A stretch of 64,000 nucleotides of DNA from Symsagittifera roscoffensis (GCF_963678635.1 NC_087062.1:78059200-78123199); one strand, 5' to 3'; positions 32,938 through 45,429 are shown, counted from the first letter of the stretch. Numbers and translations are program-made. Notes: a model not told the origin generated them from the sequence alone.

Positions 32938-33889
32938 TACAAAGCTCTCTTTGAAGCTACAAATTTGGAGCCATTACTGATAATATAATCATTTAAGCTT
33001 TTCGATTGAGTTGGAAAAAAATTATTTTGCACTTCAAGATAATTGAGCAGTAAAATTGATGCTAGTGACACTTTTCCATGTTTTTTTAATCAATTTAAAA
33101 TATAATCACCTAAAAAAATTAGGTGATTATATTTAATTGGTTTCAAGGGGATTGGAAAAGAGAGCTAAATTAAATCATTAATCAAATCAATTTAAAAAAA
33201 TTGTCTTTACAAGTTTGGCTCTTTAGATCTTATCCAAGCAACCGCTCAATTCCCTGCCCCCAAGGATAAGCTGGTTCTACTATGTACTATTGATGGATAT
33301 CTCATTGATGGAAATTTTCGGTTTTTGTCGCAAAACTGTCACAAAACTGCATTCAAACCCACTTTTTAGTCGGGCGCGGTATTTGAGCTATGTTCCGCGC
33401 GAAGTTTCCATTTCAAAAATAACGTTTACAAAGCGCACCTTTTTGTACAATCATGACATTAATATAATTGCACTGCTTTTCTGGCCTAAATTGATCCATA
33501 AAAACCACTGTATGGCGACACTTTATAGCTTGCGATCACCTTTTTGATACCCGTTGGACACACGATTGAAGCACGCTCGATCTCCGAAGAGACATTGAAC
33601 CTTCTTTGAATCAAAATTTCATAAATGACATGGGCGATTGATCATTGCAGCATATTTTAGAATAATATTTTTGACAATAAGTCATCTTTTTTGAACAGTT
33701 TTCGTTGATTTTTATGGTTTTCGAAGACCCTTGAGGGTCACTAGTGGCTTCAAGCGTACGAGAACAATTTTTACTAATGTCATCTGCTTCAATGCGTGCA
33801 GGTCGCTATAAGTTTTATCAAGACTTCCAGGTATTCCAATTTTTTTTTTGGAAAACGGCCATTTCAACGTAAGCAGCTTCTTGATGTTC
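32938..33889. other. AT-rich stretch with a 12-bp palindrome at 33,101-33,131
   Basis: The palindrome is tataatcaccta, an A/T loop, then taggtgattata. Otherwise there is no gene; the small ORF at 33,290 has no support. Confidence 0.6.
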
Positions 33890-34034
33890 TTGTTAGTTGT
33901 CTGTCGACCAAAATCACGTTGTTAGTCGTCTGTCGGCCAAAATCACGTTGTTAGTCGTCTGTCGACCAAAATCACGTTGTTAGTCGTCTGTCGACCAAAA
34001 TCACGTTGTTAGTCGTCTGTAGGCCAAAATCACG
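33890..34034. repeat. 29-bp minisatellite, 5 units
   Basis: The unit begins gttgttagtcgtctgtcg and ends ccaaaatcac. Five head-to-tail copies differ at only a few positions. Confidence 0.95.
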
Positions 34035-34424
34035 GGTATCATCATCATTATCAGTTGCACTAGTTGCAGCTGACAATTTTTCCCGATACGATTAGAGTAC
34101 CCGCTGAAAAGTTTCTCCACTTCTGCCTTTGTAACGTCTTCTTCTAAAATCTAGGTGCTACTCCTCCAAATGGTTCCGCTTGTTTTCACTGTTGTTTTTT
34201 GCTGCTTTCAACAATCCAACGTCTTCACAATATCTTCACCAATCAGACACAAGATAATCGTGATCAAAAATTCAGCAGTTAAATTGTTATTCGTAAAATT
34301 TTACTGCTATTTGCGCTTTGGAGAAGAAAAATTAAGTGTCCTTAGTTGACTTTTTCCATAAACTATTTTCCCCAAATTGCATTGCATCGAGTGATGTGCA
34401 AGATACTAAATTGGGAACAAGCGC
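34035..34424. other. Stretch with no gene seen
   Basis: Apart from a short atcatcatcatt run near 34,038-34,050, nothing is supported. Confidence 0.5.
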
Positions 34425-34750
34425 TATCTAGGAGTTTCTCGAGGGGGGGATGGGCGGATTTTTAAAAAAATTGAAAATTTTGACGTCCTTTTTCTAGGTC
34501 GACCAAATTGATTTTCTGAGCTCTCCTAAACCACTATGAAGACCCTAAGTTGAGCAAATTGTTAGCTCCGCAGGTAAATGTTTGAAAAAAAAAAACAGGC
34601 TAGAAAAGGCGTTTTTAGGCACTCTTTGGAAAATTTCGATCAAAAATTAGTACGCGCTCCCCCATCAAAATTAGTACAGATTGGCGCCAAAAGCGCCTTT
34701 AGAAAAATTTCAAGGCTAGTCAGTCAAAACAGTACAAAGGGGGGACAAAA
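34425..34750 (-). mobile_element. GGGGCGGAT-family (hAT-like) element, partial
   Basis: It shares with the 56,015 copy, in reverse, the series gcggattttt, ggtcgaccaaattgatttt, gcgcgctccccc and ggcgcc...gcgcctttag. Both ends are degraded. Confidence 0.75.
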
Positions 34751-34826
34751 AATGCTTATCATAGACTTTCGTACAATTCTATGGACACAGAAAATGTAAA
34801 GAAAACTCTAAGATAAGCATTTTTTC

Positions 34827-35185
34827 TCAAGTGCGGATTTAGGGGGGGGGGTCGACCTCCTGCCGACCCAAAGGCTCCCCCTTGTTCTATTTTGGGATAT
34901 CTATTTTTGGCTGAGGGACCAAAATTTTTTCCAAAGGCGCCTTTGGCGCCAATATATATAACTTTGAGGAGGAAGCGCGCGCCGAAAAAACTAAGTTTTT
35001 TGGTCAAAATTTTCCAACATTTTCAAAATTTTGTTGGTGCAGAAACTTTGGCCAAAACAGGGTCTTTTTAGTGCTTTGAGAGAACTGGGAAAATCAGTTT
35101 GGTCGACCTAGAAAAAAGGTCGAAAAAATTTTTGAAAGCTTTTTGAAAATCCGCCCCCTCGGGAAAATCCTAGATCTGCCTCTCT
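34827..35185 (+). mobile_element. GGGGCGGAT-family (hAT-like) element
   Basis: Starts gtgcggatttaggggg and ends ggaaaatcctagatctgcc. The inner blocks aaaggcgcctttggcgccaa and agcgcgcgccg match the 56,015 copy. It lies beside the oppositely oriented copy at 34,425-34,750. Confidence 0.8.
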
Positions 35186-36500
35186 TATGGAAATTGTAGG
35201 ACAAGCATTTTTCCATAATCTGAAAAGTTGGTTTTATTAAAATTTTATTTCTCAAAATTGTTGGGATGTGTTTGAGACAAGTGACTGAAACCATGGTTGG
35301 CTCAAAACTAGAGTCACCAAAGGGTTGATCGTCTGGCATTTACAATTCATTGGAAACGACGCGTTGTCTGTACGTATGCGTTGTCTTCACAAATCACATA
35401 CTGGAAGCATCAAACTTTTAAGTTTTGGCAAAAACTTTCAAAGATTTTTTTTTTTAAAATAAGAATTTTTAAATTACCAGAAATTGATCAAGGCATATAT
35501 AAACATACTATTCAAAAGAAATATAAAATTTTAGCTTGTTTGAAAAAAGTTATCCAGAGAACCGAGCAAATATCCAATTTTTGTGTATCTAGGACCACGT
35601 TATGCAGACAAAGCATTAAAATGAATACAAAATTCGATTTATTGAAAAAAAACTTATAGGGTTATTTCAAAAATACTTAGGAAAATTTTTATTGTCGTCA
35701 TCAAAGAAAGAGAGTCATAAAATTTTCATACTGGAAATTGTACGATAATCAATTTTTTTCCAGAAAAAAACCCATAGTTTGTTTTTCATCACCAGATTGT
35801 TTTATTTGATTCAAATATTTTTATATAAAATTTTATTTAAATTATTTAAATTTTATTTAGTTCGAATCTTTTTCATTGATTTTTGAAAATGTATGAAAAT
35901 TGCATGAATAGCTTTTTTCCATATATTCGATAAACAGAACTGTATGATAAGCATTTTTGTTGTATGGAATTGCAGGATAATCATGTTCGGTTTATGGAGG
36001 TCAACCCGGGTAGAAAACAAGTTATCAGAGCTTTAACTATGTTTTGTAAGGCGCTATATTGTTTCTTTATCAAAACAGAGTGCATGTTTGGTTTCAAATT
36101 GAGTTCGTGATCGACATTTTCTTTTATTAAGAACCTGCTTAGGTTGCATTAACTAGGCTACTAATGACTCTTAACTTGTTTGTTTGGTTTTTGTGTTTCA
36201 TAACCAACAGTTTTCTTCATTTGTACAGACGGAAAACCATTGTCTTGATTATACTTTTTTTGCTGGTGAAGTCAAAAACATTTTTTTCGAATATGAACAT
36301 ACTTGGTAACGTTTTTGAATCAAATTGAAATTCAGAGTATGCATAAGATGATAAAAAATAAGCGAAAAAAAGCCTATCTGTATAAAGCATTTAAGTTGCA
36401 AATAACCCAATAGTTTCTTATATTAAAAAAGCATGCTGAGATGTTTCCTGAGAAGCATAAATAAAAACGTTTAAATTTGGATAACTAATGATATTCGAAA
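35186..36500. other. AT-rich stretch with no gene seen
   Basis: Degenerate phrases such as ggaaattgta...aagcattttt recur (35,190, 35,735 and 35,945), suggesting a very old repeat. There is no coding signal. Confidence 0.45.
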
Positions 36501-36504
36501 CAAA

Positions 36505-37890
36505 CCCGAATTTGGTCGAGACGGTCGAAACATATCTCGCTAGGGTCGAACACGGTCGAGCACGGTCGAAACATATCTTGCTTGGGTCGAGCACGGTACA
36601 GCACTTTTTTTGGTCGAGCACGGACGAAACATATGGTTGAGGCGCTGACACGTGAGAAATTTTGGTCGAGATGGTCAATAAATACCATGAGCACCTAGAC
36701 ACGAGTCGCTTATGGTATCCTTTTATCTGAGCGTGTCTATTTCGTGAGCAGTTTTTTTAAAATTTGACGTCGTTTTTCACAACAAAAAACATCGACCTGG
36801 CAGTATAATTTTCTGTTTGACTCTTTTGTTTAATTGAGAAAAAGTTTTACGGTTAACACTATTTCTCTGGATGCTTTTACCTTGCTTGGCTTAACATTTT
36901 TTCGACAGTTAGTTTTGTACGTGTTTTTGAAAGCTAAGCATCGTTTGATCTGATAAACGCAAAAAAATTGAAAATGGATATGTTTCGACTGTCCTCGACT
37001 TATGTTTTGTCTGTTCTCGACCTATGTTTCGACTGTGTTCAAGCTTTTCGGTTTTGCTCGAACTATTTTCGAACGGTTTTGCTCGGACAATGCTCGACCT
37101 GTGTTTCCACTGTGCTCGACCTATCATTCGACTGACCACAACCTATATTTTGATTTTCTTGACCAAAAAAGGGTATATTTCGACTGTGCACAACATATGT
37201 TTCGGCTTTCTCGACTATCAAAGAAGATGAGTCAATAGACAAAAAACTATAATTAATGCTTTTCAGTTGATTTTTTGTGATGATGCTTGGTTTGAAAATG
37301 AACTCTAAGAAACTGAAAAATTGCAAATTTCCTCAATAAAAAAATAATTTTTCCGAGGTGAATCTCCTATTTTTTAGAAACTTTTTTAAAAATCTGGACT
37401 AAAACTGTATATGTGAAAACTGATATTTGAGGAATTTTTGAAAAAATTTATTTTATCTTGGCGCTGGAGTCCTTATATTTCCAAAACTTGAAGGGTTCAC
37501 TCTGAAATTTTAAGTTTTACGGCAAGCAAATCTCCTCACTTGATTGTTGCGGATTGCAATTTTATGACGGAAATCTTTTCTGAGCGGATTTTTTAAGCTC
37601 AACTTCCAATTTTAATTTAAATTAAATCTTGATAAAAAAAATTGATTGTACTTGATCTATGTTTTGACTGGGCTTGACCTATACTTTGACTTTTTGGACC
37701 AAATTCAGGAATCTTTTGACAATACTCGACCTATGTTTTGACTTTCTGGACCTATGTTTCGTCTTTCTCGACCAAACTTGGGTATATTTCGACTTTGTGG
37801 TCGACTTAAAACTGCTTCTCTACCGCGGATTTTTAGTAGCAAAACTGCACTTGCTCGACTTTCAAAGTCGAAACATAAAACATAAGTCGA
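36505..37890. repeat. Degenerate minisatellite of a cgac.tatgtttcgac motif, in inverted blocks
   Basis: In the block 36,505-36,650 the phrase reads ggtcgaaacatat and ggtcgagcacgg. In 36,980-37,215 and 37,655-37,890 the complement appears (ctcgacctatgtttcgact). Units are about 20-40 bp and irregular. The short ORFs here are by-products of the repeat. Confidence 0.8.
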
Positions 37891-38328
37891 GCACCTCGAC
37901 CCGGATTTGCATACCTATTCTCAGAAATTAAATTCACTAGATGAGGTTTTTGAAGGTTCTCAGTGTTTGTACAATATTATCGTTGGATCTGCGGGTGATA
38001 CAACTGCGGTTATTAGCTTTCACAAGTTCTCTACAGTGAACTGCTGTTGTGCGCCTGTTTAAAGCTACATGCATGTTTTTTTGGTTGTTTTTATCGACTG
38101 AGAGTTTGTGCTTTCCTTGCAGGTAATGAGCATGGACCATATAATGAAACAAATCACCTTTTTTTTAGGTGAACCAGGATGCATACTTTCGTCGAAAAAC
38201 AATCCATATTGTTTTGGAAACCTACCTCCTTAGAATTTATGATCTGAGTCACTTTTCACTACTAAGAAAAATTTAGAATAAAAACCTCTCACTGTGCTGA
38301 AATTTTGAATTTAATTATTCATTTTGTA
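37891..38328. other. Stretch 3' of the terminal exon, no gene seen
   Basis: On the minus strand this lies downstream of the predicted polyadenylation signal at 38,329-38,334. Nothing is supported. Confidence 0.4.
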
Positions 38329-38334
38329 TTTATT
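38329..38334 (-). promoter_or_regulatory. Polyadenylation signal (AATAAA)
   Basis: AATAAA on the minus strand begins 15 bp after the stop codon of the exon at 38,349-38,604. This closeness suggests a very short 3' UTR and supports a terminal exon. Confidence 0.55.
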
Positions 38335-38348
38335 TAAACGTCATTCAT

Positions 38349-38604
38349 TTAATCATGGAACATGCAGTCAGCATCGTTTGCGTCGAATTTGCACTGGTCG
38401 AATAATCCCTCGAACTCAGTCTGACACCAGGGCTCATGTGGGGTGAGTTTATCCACCGAATCCTGACAGTTGAGTAGTTCTCCGAAGACTGGGTGGTGCC
38501 ACGGGAACACACAAGTTCCCCCCCACTTGCCCTCGCACTTCCCATCCGACTCAGGGAGATCGGGAACCGCCGGAGCAAGGTTTCTGATCCCCTCACAGTC
38601 GATC
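38349..38604 (-). CDS. Terminal exon encoding an FN2-like cysteine module (distal copy)
   Basis: The exon begins after the acceptor gattag with one base completing a split codon (phase 2), then IDCEG... to a TAA at 38,349-38,351, 84 residues. The cysteine pattern C..FPW.......C........WC.TE...FDQCKF resembles fibronectin type II modules, which have FPF, a central Cys and WC. It is closely similar to the exon at 51,101-51,350, including the shared ESDGKC and the ending DQCKFD.ND.DC.FH, and has the same splice phase. No exon with a signal peptide lies nearer than the CAP gene at 52-63 kb on this strand. It may therefore be an alternative last exon of that gene, or the end of a gene whose other exons I cannot see. 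Confidence 0.7.
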
Positions 38605-38633
38605 CTAATCATTGACAAAACAAAGCATACGTG

Positions 38634-39000
38634 CAGGGCAAGTCTAGGATATTCTCAAAGGGGCGAGGGGTTGGATTTTCAAAAAATTATCAACAATTCT
38701 GTCGGCCTTTTTGTAGGTTGACCAAACCCAATATACTAAAAAGACCCTGTTTTGGGCAAGTTTTCTGCACCTCACGCAAAGTTTTGGAAAAACAGGAAAA
38801 AAATATAGGCACTTTTGGACATTTATAGGCACTTAGTGGATTTTTTTTGACCGAAACATCGCGTTTTTTCGGCGCGCGCTTCCCCCTTAAAATTATCTAA
38901 TATCGGCGCCGCAGCCTATATAAAAATTTGAGGGTCTGTCAGCCAAAAACGGATATTTCAAAATAGTTCAAAGGGTAACCCTTTCGGTCGGCAGAGGGGG
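38634..39000 (-). mobile_element. GGGGCGGAT-family element 30 bp upstream of a splice acceptor
   Basis: Starts cagggcaagtctaggat, a degenerate form of the family end, followed by ggcgcgcgcttcccc and gtcagccaaaaacgg as in the other copies. It sits about 30 bp from the acceptor of the exon at 38,604, within the expected branch-point region. Confidence 0.75.
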
Positions 39001-41100
39001 TTTTTCATTTAAATTTTGATTGTATCTGTCATGCGTTTTTTCCTTTTATTGTATAATTAATAAGAATTACTGAAGCCAGCCGATCAAAAGACTTGAAGAT
39101 CAACAAAGCTTTGAAGGAAAACACGGTAGGAAAAAACTCACAGAGCCCAAATATTCCGATCTTTCTTCAAAAATATAAGAAACTAGAAATAATTTGGGCC
39201 ACCTTTTTTGAATAATAATGCAACTCAATCGAAAATTTATTAAGTGAACGATTACTTAAAATGATAAAGACATTTCTTATCAGGGCCAAAACTTGAATGG
39301 TCGGACTACCTTTTAATTAGTCTGGAAAATTTTTTGATAAAGAAAACTCTGATAAATTATAAACTTTGTTTCCCACTGCTAAAAGCCAATATCAAATATC
39401 ACGGGTCATTATTTGAGCAGAAAAGTAGCTGGGACTGTTTTATTTGCATTGAATCAATTAGAAACCATTTTGAGATCGGTGCTCTTAAATACTTTGCTTT
39501 TACGATATCAAGATCACAAACTATAATTTAAAGCGCGCCTAGTTTATCCAAGACAATGGCCAAACTGGAAATTTCCACAACCCTAGATATTTTTACGAAA
39601 AAAGATTGCAGTAAAAAAAAATTTGGTATTTAAACTCAACAAACCAACTTAACTATCGGGGTATACAGAATTGTGATGAGAATTTTTGTTTCCATTGCCT
39701 AAAGTGGTGCAAATAAATGAAAAATACCCCAAGCATATTTAGAAAACTTCTGTTAAACGGCCAAAATTTATCAAATATTTATCGTATGTCCAGACTTTTT
39801 TCACTAAAACTAAATTCATTCAATCAAGTTTGAGGATTATGGTTTAATAATTAAAATTGAAAAAGATCAGTTTTGGGCCGTAAAACAGAAAATACCCCAA
39901 AATTTATTCAGTTACATTTTTCAGCAGTAGTAATAAAAAAAGTAAATTTGTTTTCCACTAGATAAAATTAGAAAACAATTTACTTCTTATCTTTCTTTTA
40001 AAAAAAATTACAGCTTATTTAATGATGTGTCACGGAAAACCCGGATATCAGAAATATCGAAAAAAAATGTTCATACTGGAGAGCAGACTTTTTGTTCCCC
40101 AATAGCCAATTTTTTTGTTTCATGATAGCCAAAAATTTTTGATTCGATCAAAGCTTAAAATCAATCGTTAAAAATATTGAACTCTTGAATCATACATAAT
40201 TAAAAGGCTTTGTCTAAAAATAGTCGACACCATCAAGTAATTTATAGGGTGGGTATTCATTTGATCCAAATTGAAAAAACATTCCAACTTGACTTAAAAA
40301 AATTAAATCAATCCTGTTAATGCAAAAATTACTCAATTGGCCAAAAACTACGAAGCCGACTACTTTAAGTTTTTTCTTTCTATGACCGGCTCCCTCCAAT
40401 GAGTCCTACCCTTTTGCAATGATTCCTGCCCTCTGTTGGCGCAAAGTCGCACTGCGGTGGTCATTATTTTGTTGTTTAGTTTTATGTTGCTAGAACAACA
40501 GACAACTTGTTTAATAAAATGTTGGCTAAAAAATCGACCAATCGAAATTTGAGCAGAAAATTGTGATACAAATCGAGCTGATTTATCATTTTGGTTCAAA
40601 TGAACGTTGGTTTAAATGGGACTTAACCAAATTCTAGACCCAGAAAATACAAAAAAATCTGCAATCAAAGGATGGGGTTGCTTTAAAACAACCAAAAAAT
40701 TGATTCATTATTTTCGGATCAAATAATTTTGAGTTATACCGACACGCTATAAAGAGCATATTTTTGAAAAAAAAAAAACTTTGCAACAGTTTAAAAAATT
40801 GCGTTCTATATTTTTGGGGCGTGCTCTCCAAGTCTCCTTTCAAACATTGATGTATTACTATTGTTCTTTGTTTTTTTCATGGATAACCAAAAAAATACTT
40901 CCCGGATAACAAAACAAAAATTGTTATTGGATAGCCAAAAAACGTTTACTTTTTTAGATGGACGAAAAATCTTACAGGGAAGGGTGGCCTGGTTTCTCTT
41001 TACTTGACAATCATTGTTCGTAACAACTCACTTTTTGCTATGTTTTCAGCTAGCAGGGAACGAAACCTTTTTCGGCTATCTGTGAATATGATTGTTTTTG
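39001..41100. other. AT-rich stretch with no gene seen
   Basis: A block at about 39,785-39,905 (gaaaaagatcagttttgggc, then ccgtaaaacagaaaa) recurs at about 63,866-63,975. There is no coding signal. The small minus frames at 40,214-40,843 are unsupported. Confidence 0.5.
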
Positions 41101-41650
41101 TTCCGACTTTCGATACGAAAGTAACGGAATATTTGTGCTCGGGGTGGGTTTTTTTTCTTCAGACAAATTTCGACTTTTTAACTAAACATTTTTGACGGAC
41201 TTTTTTTATATCATTCGAAAGCTATTGTTGTCCTGAGCTTAAATTTGAAAAGATATTTCACCTGTGATCAGTTTTTGTAAAGTTATGAGGGTTCAAAGAT
41301 TGCCCTTTTGGCCATTTTGACCAATTTGGGACAATTAACGCGCGATATAATTCGCGCTATTAACGCGTAAGCGGAGATTTAATCCGTCTTAGAAATCGTT
41401 CCAAATTGGTTGTAGGAAGCTTAATGCCATAATTGATTTGTTACAAGGAGCTAAATCTATTGTTTTGTACTTTATATGGCGTGTGGGGAGATGATTTTTA
41501 TAGAAAATTTTTCAAATTTTACTTTTTTTTTTTTCATTTTATTTTTTTTTTCATTTAATTTTATTATGTTGCTTATGTTATTACTGCTCCATAAACGTTA
41601 AAAGGCAGTCGGAACTTTCAGGGCTTTGCCCTGATACGAGTAGTCTTGTT
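41101..41650 (+). mobile_element. TTCCGAC-family non-autonomous element, copy A
   Basis: Begins ttccgactttcgatacgaaa, where actttcg and cgaaagt form a hairpin at the tip. The inside has gggacaattaacgcgcgata and a second gcgctattaacgcg. It ends with ggcagtcggaa, then cagggctttgccctg, a hairpin, followed by atacgagtagtcttg. It is about 550 bp with no ORF. Copies lie at 42,690 and 45,737, with degraded ones near 48,540-49,508. Confidence 0.85.
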
Positions 41651-42689
41651 TATTATTAGGAAACTTGTTAGAAAAGTTTTACTTCTAACTACAGTCACGA
41701 GACATTGAAAATAGAAATTTCTGGTTTCAAGGAGTTAATGAACAGATTCCTTTTTCACGTTTTTGTCGTGTTCTCTGCAACTACTAAAGATAAAGGATCG
41801 CAATTTTGGGACGTGCTAGATGTAGTTTTTTGGAAGGACTTTATTGGATCAAAAAAGCCATAAATCATAACTACTTTCAGAGGTATTCTTGCCCTGAAAA
41901 CATCCTCCAAAACGACACAAGGAGTTTGAAGTTATGGGATCAAATTACTTCTTATTGAAGTTGATGATCATCATCTCTAGGACGCACAAAAACAATAGAA
42001 TAACTCTGCGCAGGAAAATAGCCTTTTCTAGGACCGAATTACTTCTCAAATTCAAATGAAGGAAGACTGGTCCAGAGAGGCGCAACAAAATTTAGTTTCC
42101 TTCAGATCAAAAACACAAAATAAATTTGCTCTGGCAGACGTAAATGCTTGTGCATTGAAGCACTGCCCACGAGAAGATGATCACTGAACCGACAAGCTGT
42201 TGTGCGACTGGCTGGATAAAGCTTCAACTGATTTCCGTGTCTGCTATAAAGATATGCTGGCGTGTTTTTCTCGCTTCAGAACAATCGGAGCTAGGTTCTA
42301 AGGCTAATCTGACAACAAGGTGTTCTATGCTCATAGCACATGTGCATGTGACCATAGCAAGATTCAGGGCCATTCTCTGATTTCATACAAAAAAAACCTC
42401 AGGGAATCTACAGACTGCATTGTGAAAAATCCAACAGATTATCTACAGGTTATATATAGAGGTTGTTTTTTTGTACAGATAGCCTATATATTTGATACAG
42501 ATTGTATTTAGATTAAATACAAGTTATATTCATGTTTTATAAACTATAAATCGATTATTTTGGCACAAAAATTCATTCATTTTTGGTGAAAGAAAATCAA
42601 TTCGATCTGTATAGAATCGATTATCGCTCGTAAAATGGTTGTAGATAAATCGATCTACACTAATACTTACATTAATCTGTAGATTTTTG
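41651..42689. other. Stretch with no gene seen
   Basis: Some GC-richer segments (about 42,060-42,330) have short frames only, with no recognisable family. A run of gatt/tagatt phrases at 42,430-42,680 is low-complexity. Confidence 0.4.
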
Positions 42690-43222
42690 TTCCGACTTTC
42701 GATACGAAAGTAACGGAATATTTGTGCTCGGGGTGGGTTTTTTTTTCTTCAGACAAATTTCGACTTTTTAACTAGCCATTTATGACGGAATTTTTTTTAT
42801 ATCATTCGAAAACTATTGTTGTCTTGAGCTTAAATTTGAAAAGATATTTCACCTGTGATCATTTTTCGTAAAGTTACAGGGGTTTAAAGTTTACAATTTT
42901 GGCCAATTTGGGACAATTAACGCGCGATATTTCGCGCTATTAACGCGTAAGCGGAGAGTTAATCCGTCTTAAAAATCGTTCCAAATTGGTTAAAAGAAGC
43001 TTATTTGCCATAATAGGTTTGTTACAAGGAGCGAAATCTATCCTTTTGTACTTTATATGGCGTGTGGGGGGATGATTTTTATTTAAAAAAATTCAAATTT
43101 TTGAAAAAAAAATTCATTTTGTTTTATTACTTTTAATTTTTTAATGATATTTATTACTGCTCCATAAACCTTAATGGGCAGTCGGAACATTCAGGGCTTC
43201 GCCCTGATACGAGCAGTCTTGT
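42690..43222 (+). mobile_element. TTCCGAC-family element, copy B
   Basis: Same order of blocks as copy A, including the tip hairpin, the gcgcgata/attaacgcg block and the terminal cagggcttcgccctg hairpin followed by atacgagcagtcttg. Confidence 0.9.
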
Positions 43223-43249
43223 TCTGTTTATAATCGATTTTCATCAAAT

Positions 43250-43660
43250 TTTTGTCACTGCGGGAGTCAACGAATGCTGTTTTTGCCACCAATTGCAGTA
43301 TGGCGTGTAGGTTAGAGGGTTTAATTTCTTTTTTTATTACTGCCGCAGAAAGATGCGGGTGCAAGTTTCCTCACCATCTTAACAATCAATGTGGACTCAA
43401 TATCAGCTCCAACAACGCTTGTCGTGTTGTCTAACAAAAAAAGTGATGAATCATCATGTCTGGTGAAAAAAGTTTCACCTCCGTAAAATACAAACTTGCA
43501 AATGTTGAAGTAATTAGTTCTGTGGATAGCTCTTGTGGCCTTTAACCCAAAAAGAAGTCGGTAGTTTTTGCGGCATGTACAAGGGCCTAAATAATCGACG
43601 CCACAATTAGCAAACTGGAGACATTTTTTTGTTGGAGACAACTAAGTCAATTCGAAATGA
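43250..43660 (-). pseudogene. BEL/Pao-type integrase relic
   Basis: The minus-strand frame 43,321-43,641 has FANCGVDYLGP (the first catalytic Asp block of a retroviral-type integrase), then RKNYRLLFGLKATRAIH (the strand that usually reads LFTCLATRAVH), then FFTRHDDS...DNTTSVVGAD (the second Asp block). The spacing and TRAIH wording suit BEL/Pao better than Ty3/gypsy. It is only a fragment. Confidence 0.6.
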
Positions 43661-44039
43661 CACAACGCAGTCTTTTTGAATTGATCCCCTTAGATAGTCA
43701 AAAATTGGCTCCTGTGGCGCGTCTGAATTTGCCGGACGACAAGCTTAGGCAATTAATGGCATTTTTCAAAATTGTTGACTAATTGGTACAAAAAAAGTTT
43801 TTTAAGATGCAAACGAGACCAGCTGATCATACAAGATCGGTAAAACTAAGAAAAACAATTATGTTGCAATGATCCACATTTAAAATTGATTTACCCTTTA
43901 TCACGACTCTGGACATGGAATCTCACTGCAAAGCATAGTTGAGGCATGGGGACGAGTCCTTCGCATCGATTTTTATGTAGACGCAAAAACGAAAGAATGC
44001 TAATCTTCTACCTTAAAACCCATTGAATTGAAAAGAACA

Positions 44040-44245
44040 TTTTCTCGAAAAAACAGCCTCAATTCTGGTTGCTACATTTTTCCAAAGAGTCCTCCTTTTG
44101 GTATAATTTTACGAGATCAGTTTTTGACTGACTAACATCAATATTTTTCTAAAAGTGGACCCTTTGGAAAATAGGACCTTTGGAAAAATGTAGCAACCAG
44201 AATTGAGGCTATGTTTTTTCGAGAAAATGTTTTTTGAATATTTCT
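44040..44245. repeat. Inverted repeat of about 190 bp
   Basis: The left arm cattttctcgaaaaaacagc (44,039-44,100) is the complement of gaaaaaatgtagcaaccaga through cgagaaaatg (44,175-44,230). A direct copy of the right half continues at 45,430-45,610. Confidence 0.85.
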
Positions 44246-44274
44246 AAGTCGCCAATATAACTAAATTTGAGGGT

Positions 44275-44465
44275 AGGGCGACAACTCGTAACAGGCGACA
44301 ATTCGTAACAAGCGACAATTCGTAACAAGGCATTGACAAGAAGATTACGCGTGCTCCGCTTCGCTCCGCTGCGCTGATATCTTGCACGAGAGGAATATTG
44401 CGCGAGAATCAGTGTTCCCCGCTTAATCTACTGTTACGAATTGTCGCTTGTTACGAATTGTCAAA
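44275..44465. repeat. Foldback of gcgacaattcgtaacaa units
   Basis: Three head-to-tail units at 44,277-44,330 face two complementary units at 44,431-44,461. The phrase recurs directly at 45,573-45,610. The enclosed segment has cgctccgcttcgctccgctg, a short tandem. Confidence 0.85.
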
Positions 44466-44489
44466 GCAGCGCAGAATTTTTTTGACAAA

Positions 44490-44615
44490 AAAAGACTCGT
44501 ATAGTTTTTTCAGAGAGCTCAGAAAATCAATTTGATCGACCCGAAAAAAAGGGCGACAAAATGTTCACTTTTTTTTCAAAAAACTGCCCCCCCCCCCCAG
44601 AAAAATTTCTGCGCA
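44490..44615 (+). mobile_element. GGGGCGGAT-family fragment
   Basis: Contains agctcagaaaatcaatttga, then tcgaccc and a C-rich end like the right part of the 56,015 copy. Confidence 0.6.
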
Positions 44616-45429
44616 TGCCACTGCATGATTGGTATAAAAATTTATAATCCTGATTTGCACGTTTTTGCAACGTTTTTTTTTTCTGTGATCTACGAATTGC
44701 TTAAAGTATATTAGCATAGAGTGAGTGCATTAACAAGGTTTGAGGAGGGCGTCTATATTTGAGGAGGGTGTTTCTACATTTATGGGTTTTTTGATCTTCA
44801 ATGAAAAGATTAATTAGATGTTTAATTTATTTGACTTGATTAGACTTATCGGCACTTGGAGTCGATTTATTGGCATTAGAGGTTCAATTATTGTCAGGGT
44901 TTTGTGCCGGAAAGACCCGTTTTGCTCTACTCCAATAAGCAAAATTTTATGAGTAGTGTCGCAACCGTCTTTTGAGTAGTGTCGGGCCGTAAAATTGCCT
45001 TTGGGACGTTTTACAAAGCCGTGATTGCTCTGAAGTAACAGAAAACAAAGTTTTTTTCCGTTGCGAACACTCGGCTTATCGGCGTTTTATCCTGTTTTAT
45101 CGTGTTTGCTATTGCTAGTAGGAAATTCAGATTTTTAATCAACTTCTTGGTAATGTTTGCTCGCTTTTAGTTTTATCGAAAATTAGAACTAGGAAATGTA
45201 AATTTCAATTGCCGCCAACTTTCAGAAATAATCGCAATTACTTTTTTTCTTAATAAAATCTTTTTCGAAATTTGTCAATTGGACCAGACTTATCTGAAAC
45301 TCTTTCTAAAAACAATTCCCATTAGCGTTGCTAAAAAATGCATTTTGCCAAAAATGATTTTCAAGATCTTATTTTTTCAAACTTTTCCGGGGAGCTACGT
45401 CTGTACTTCTGCTGAAATAATTCAGAGAT
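44616..45429. other. Stretch with no gene seen
   Basis: AT-rich without supported ORFs. Confidence 0.5.

Noticed and set aside
33890-34034. CRISPR-like array
   Set aside because: The 29-bp units are directly adjacent with no spacers; this is a minisatellite in a eukaryotic genome.
36418-37238. Cysteine- and arginine-rich short ORFs
   Set aside because: They are translations of the tatgtttcgac minisatellite and have no start or splice context.
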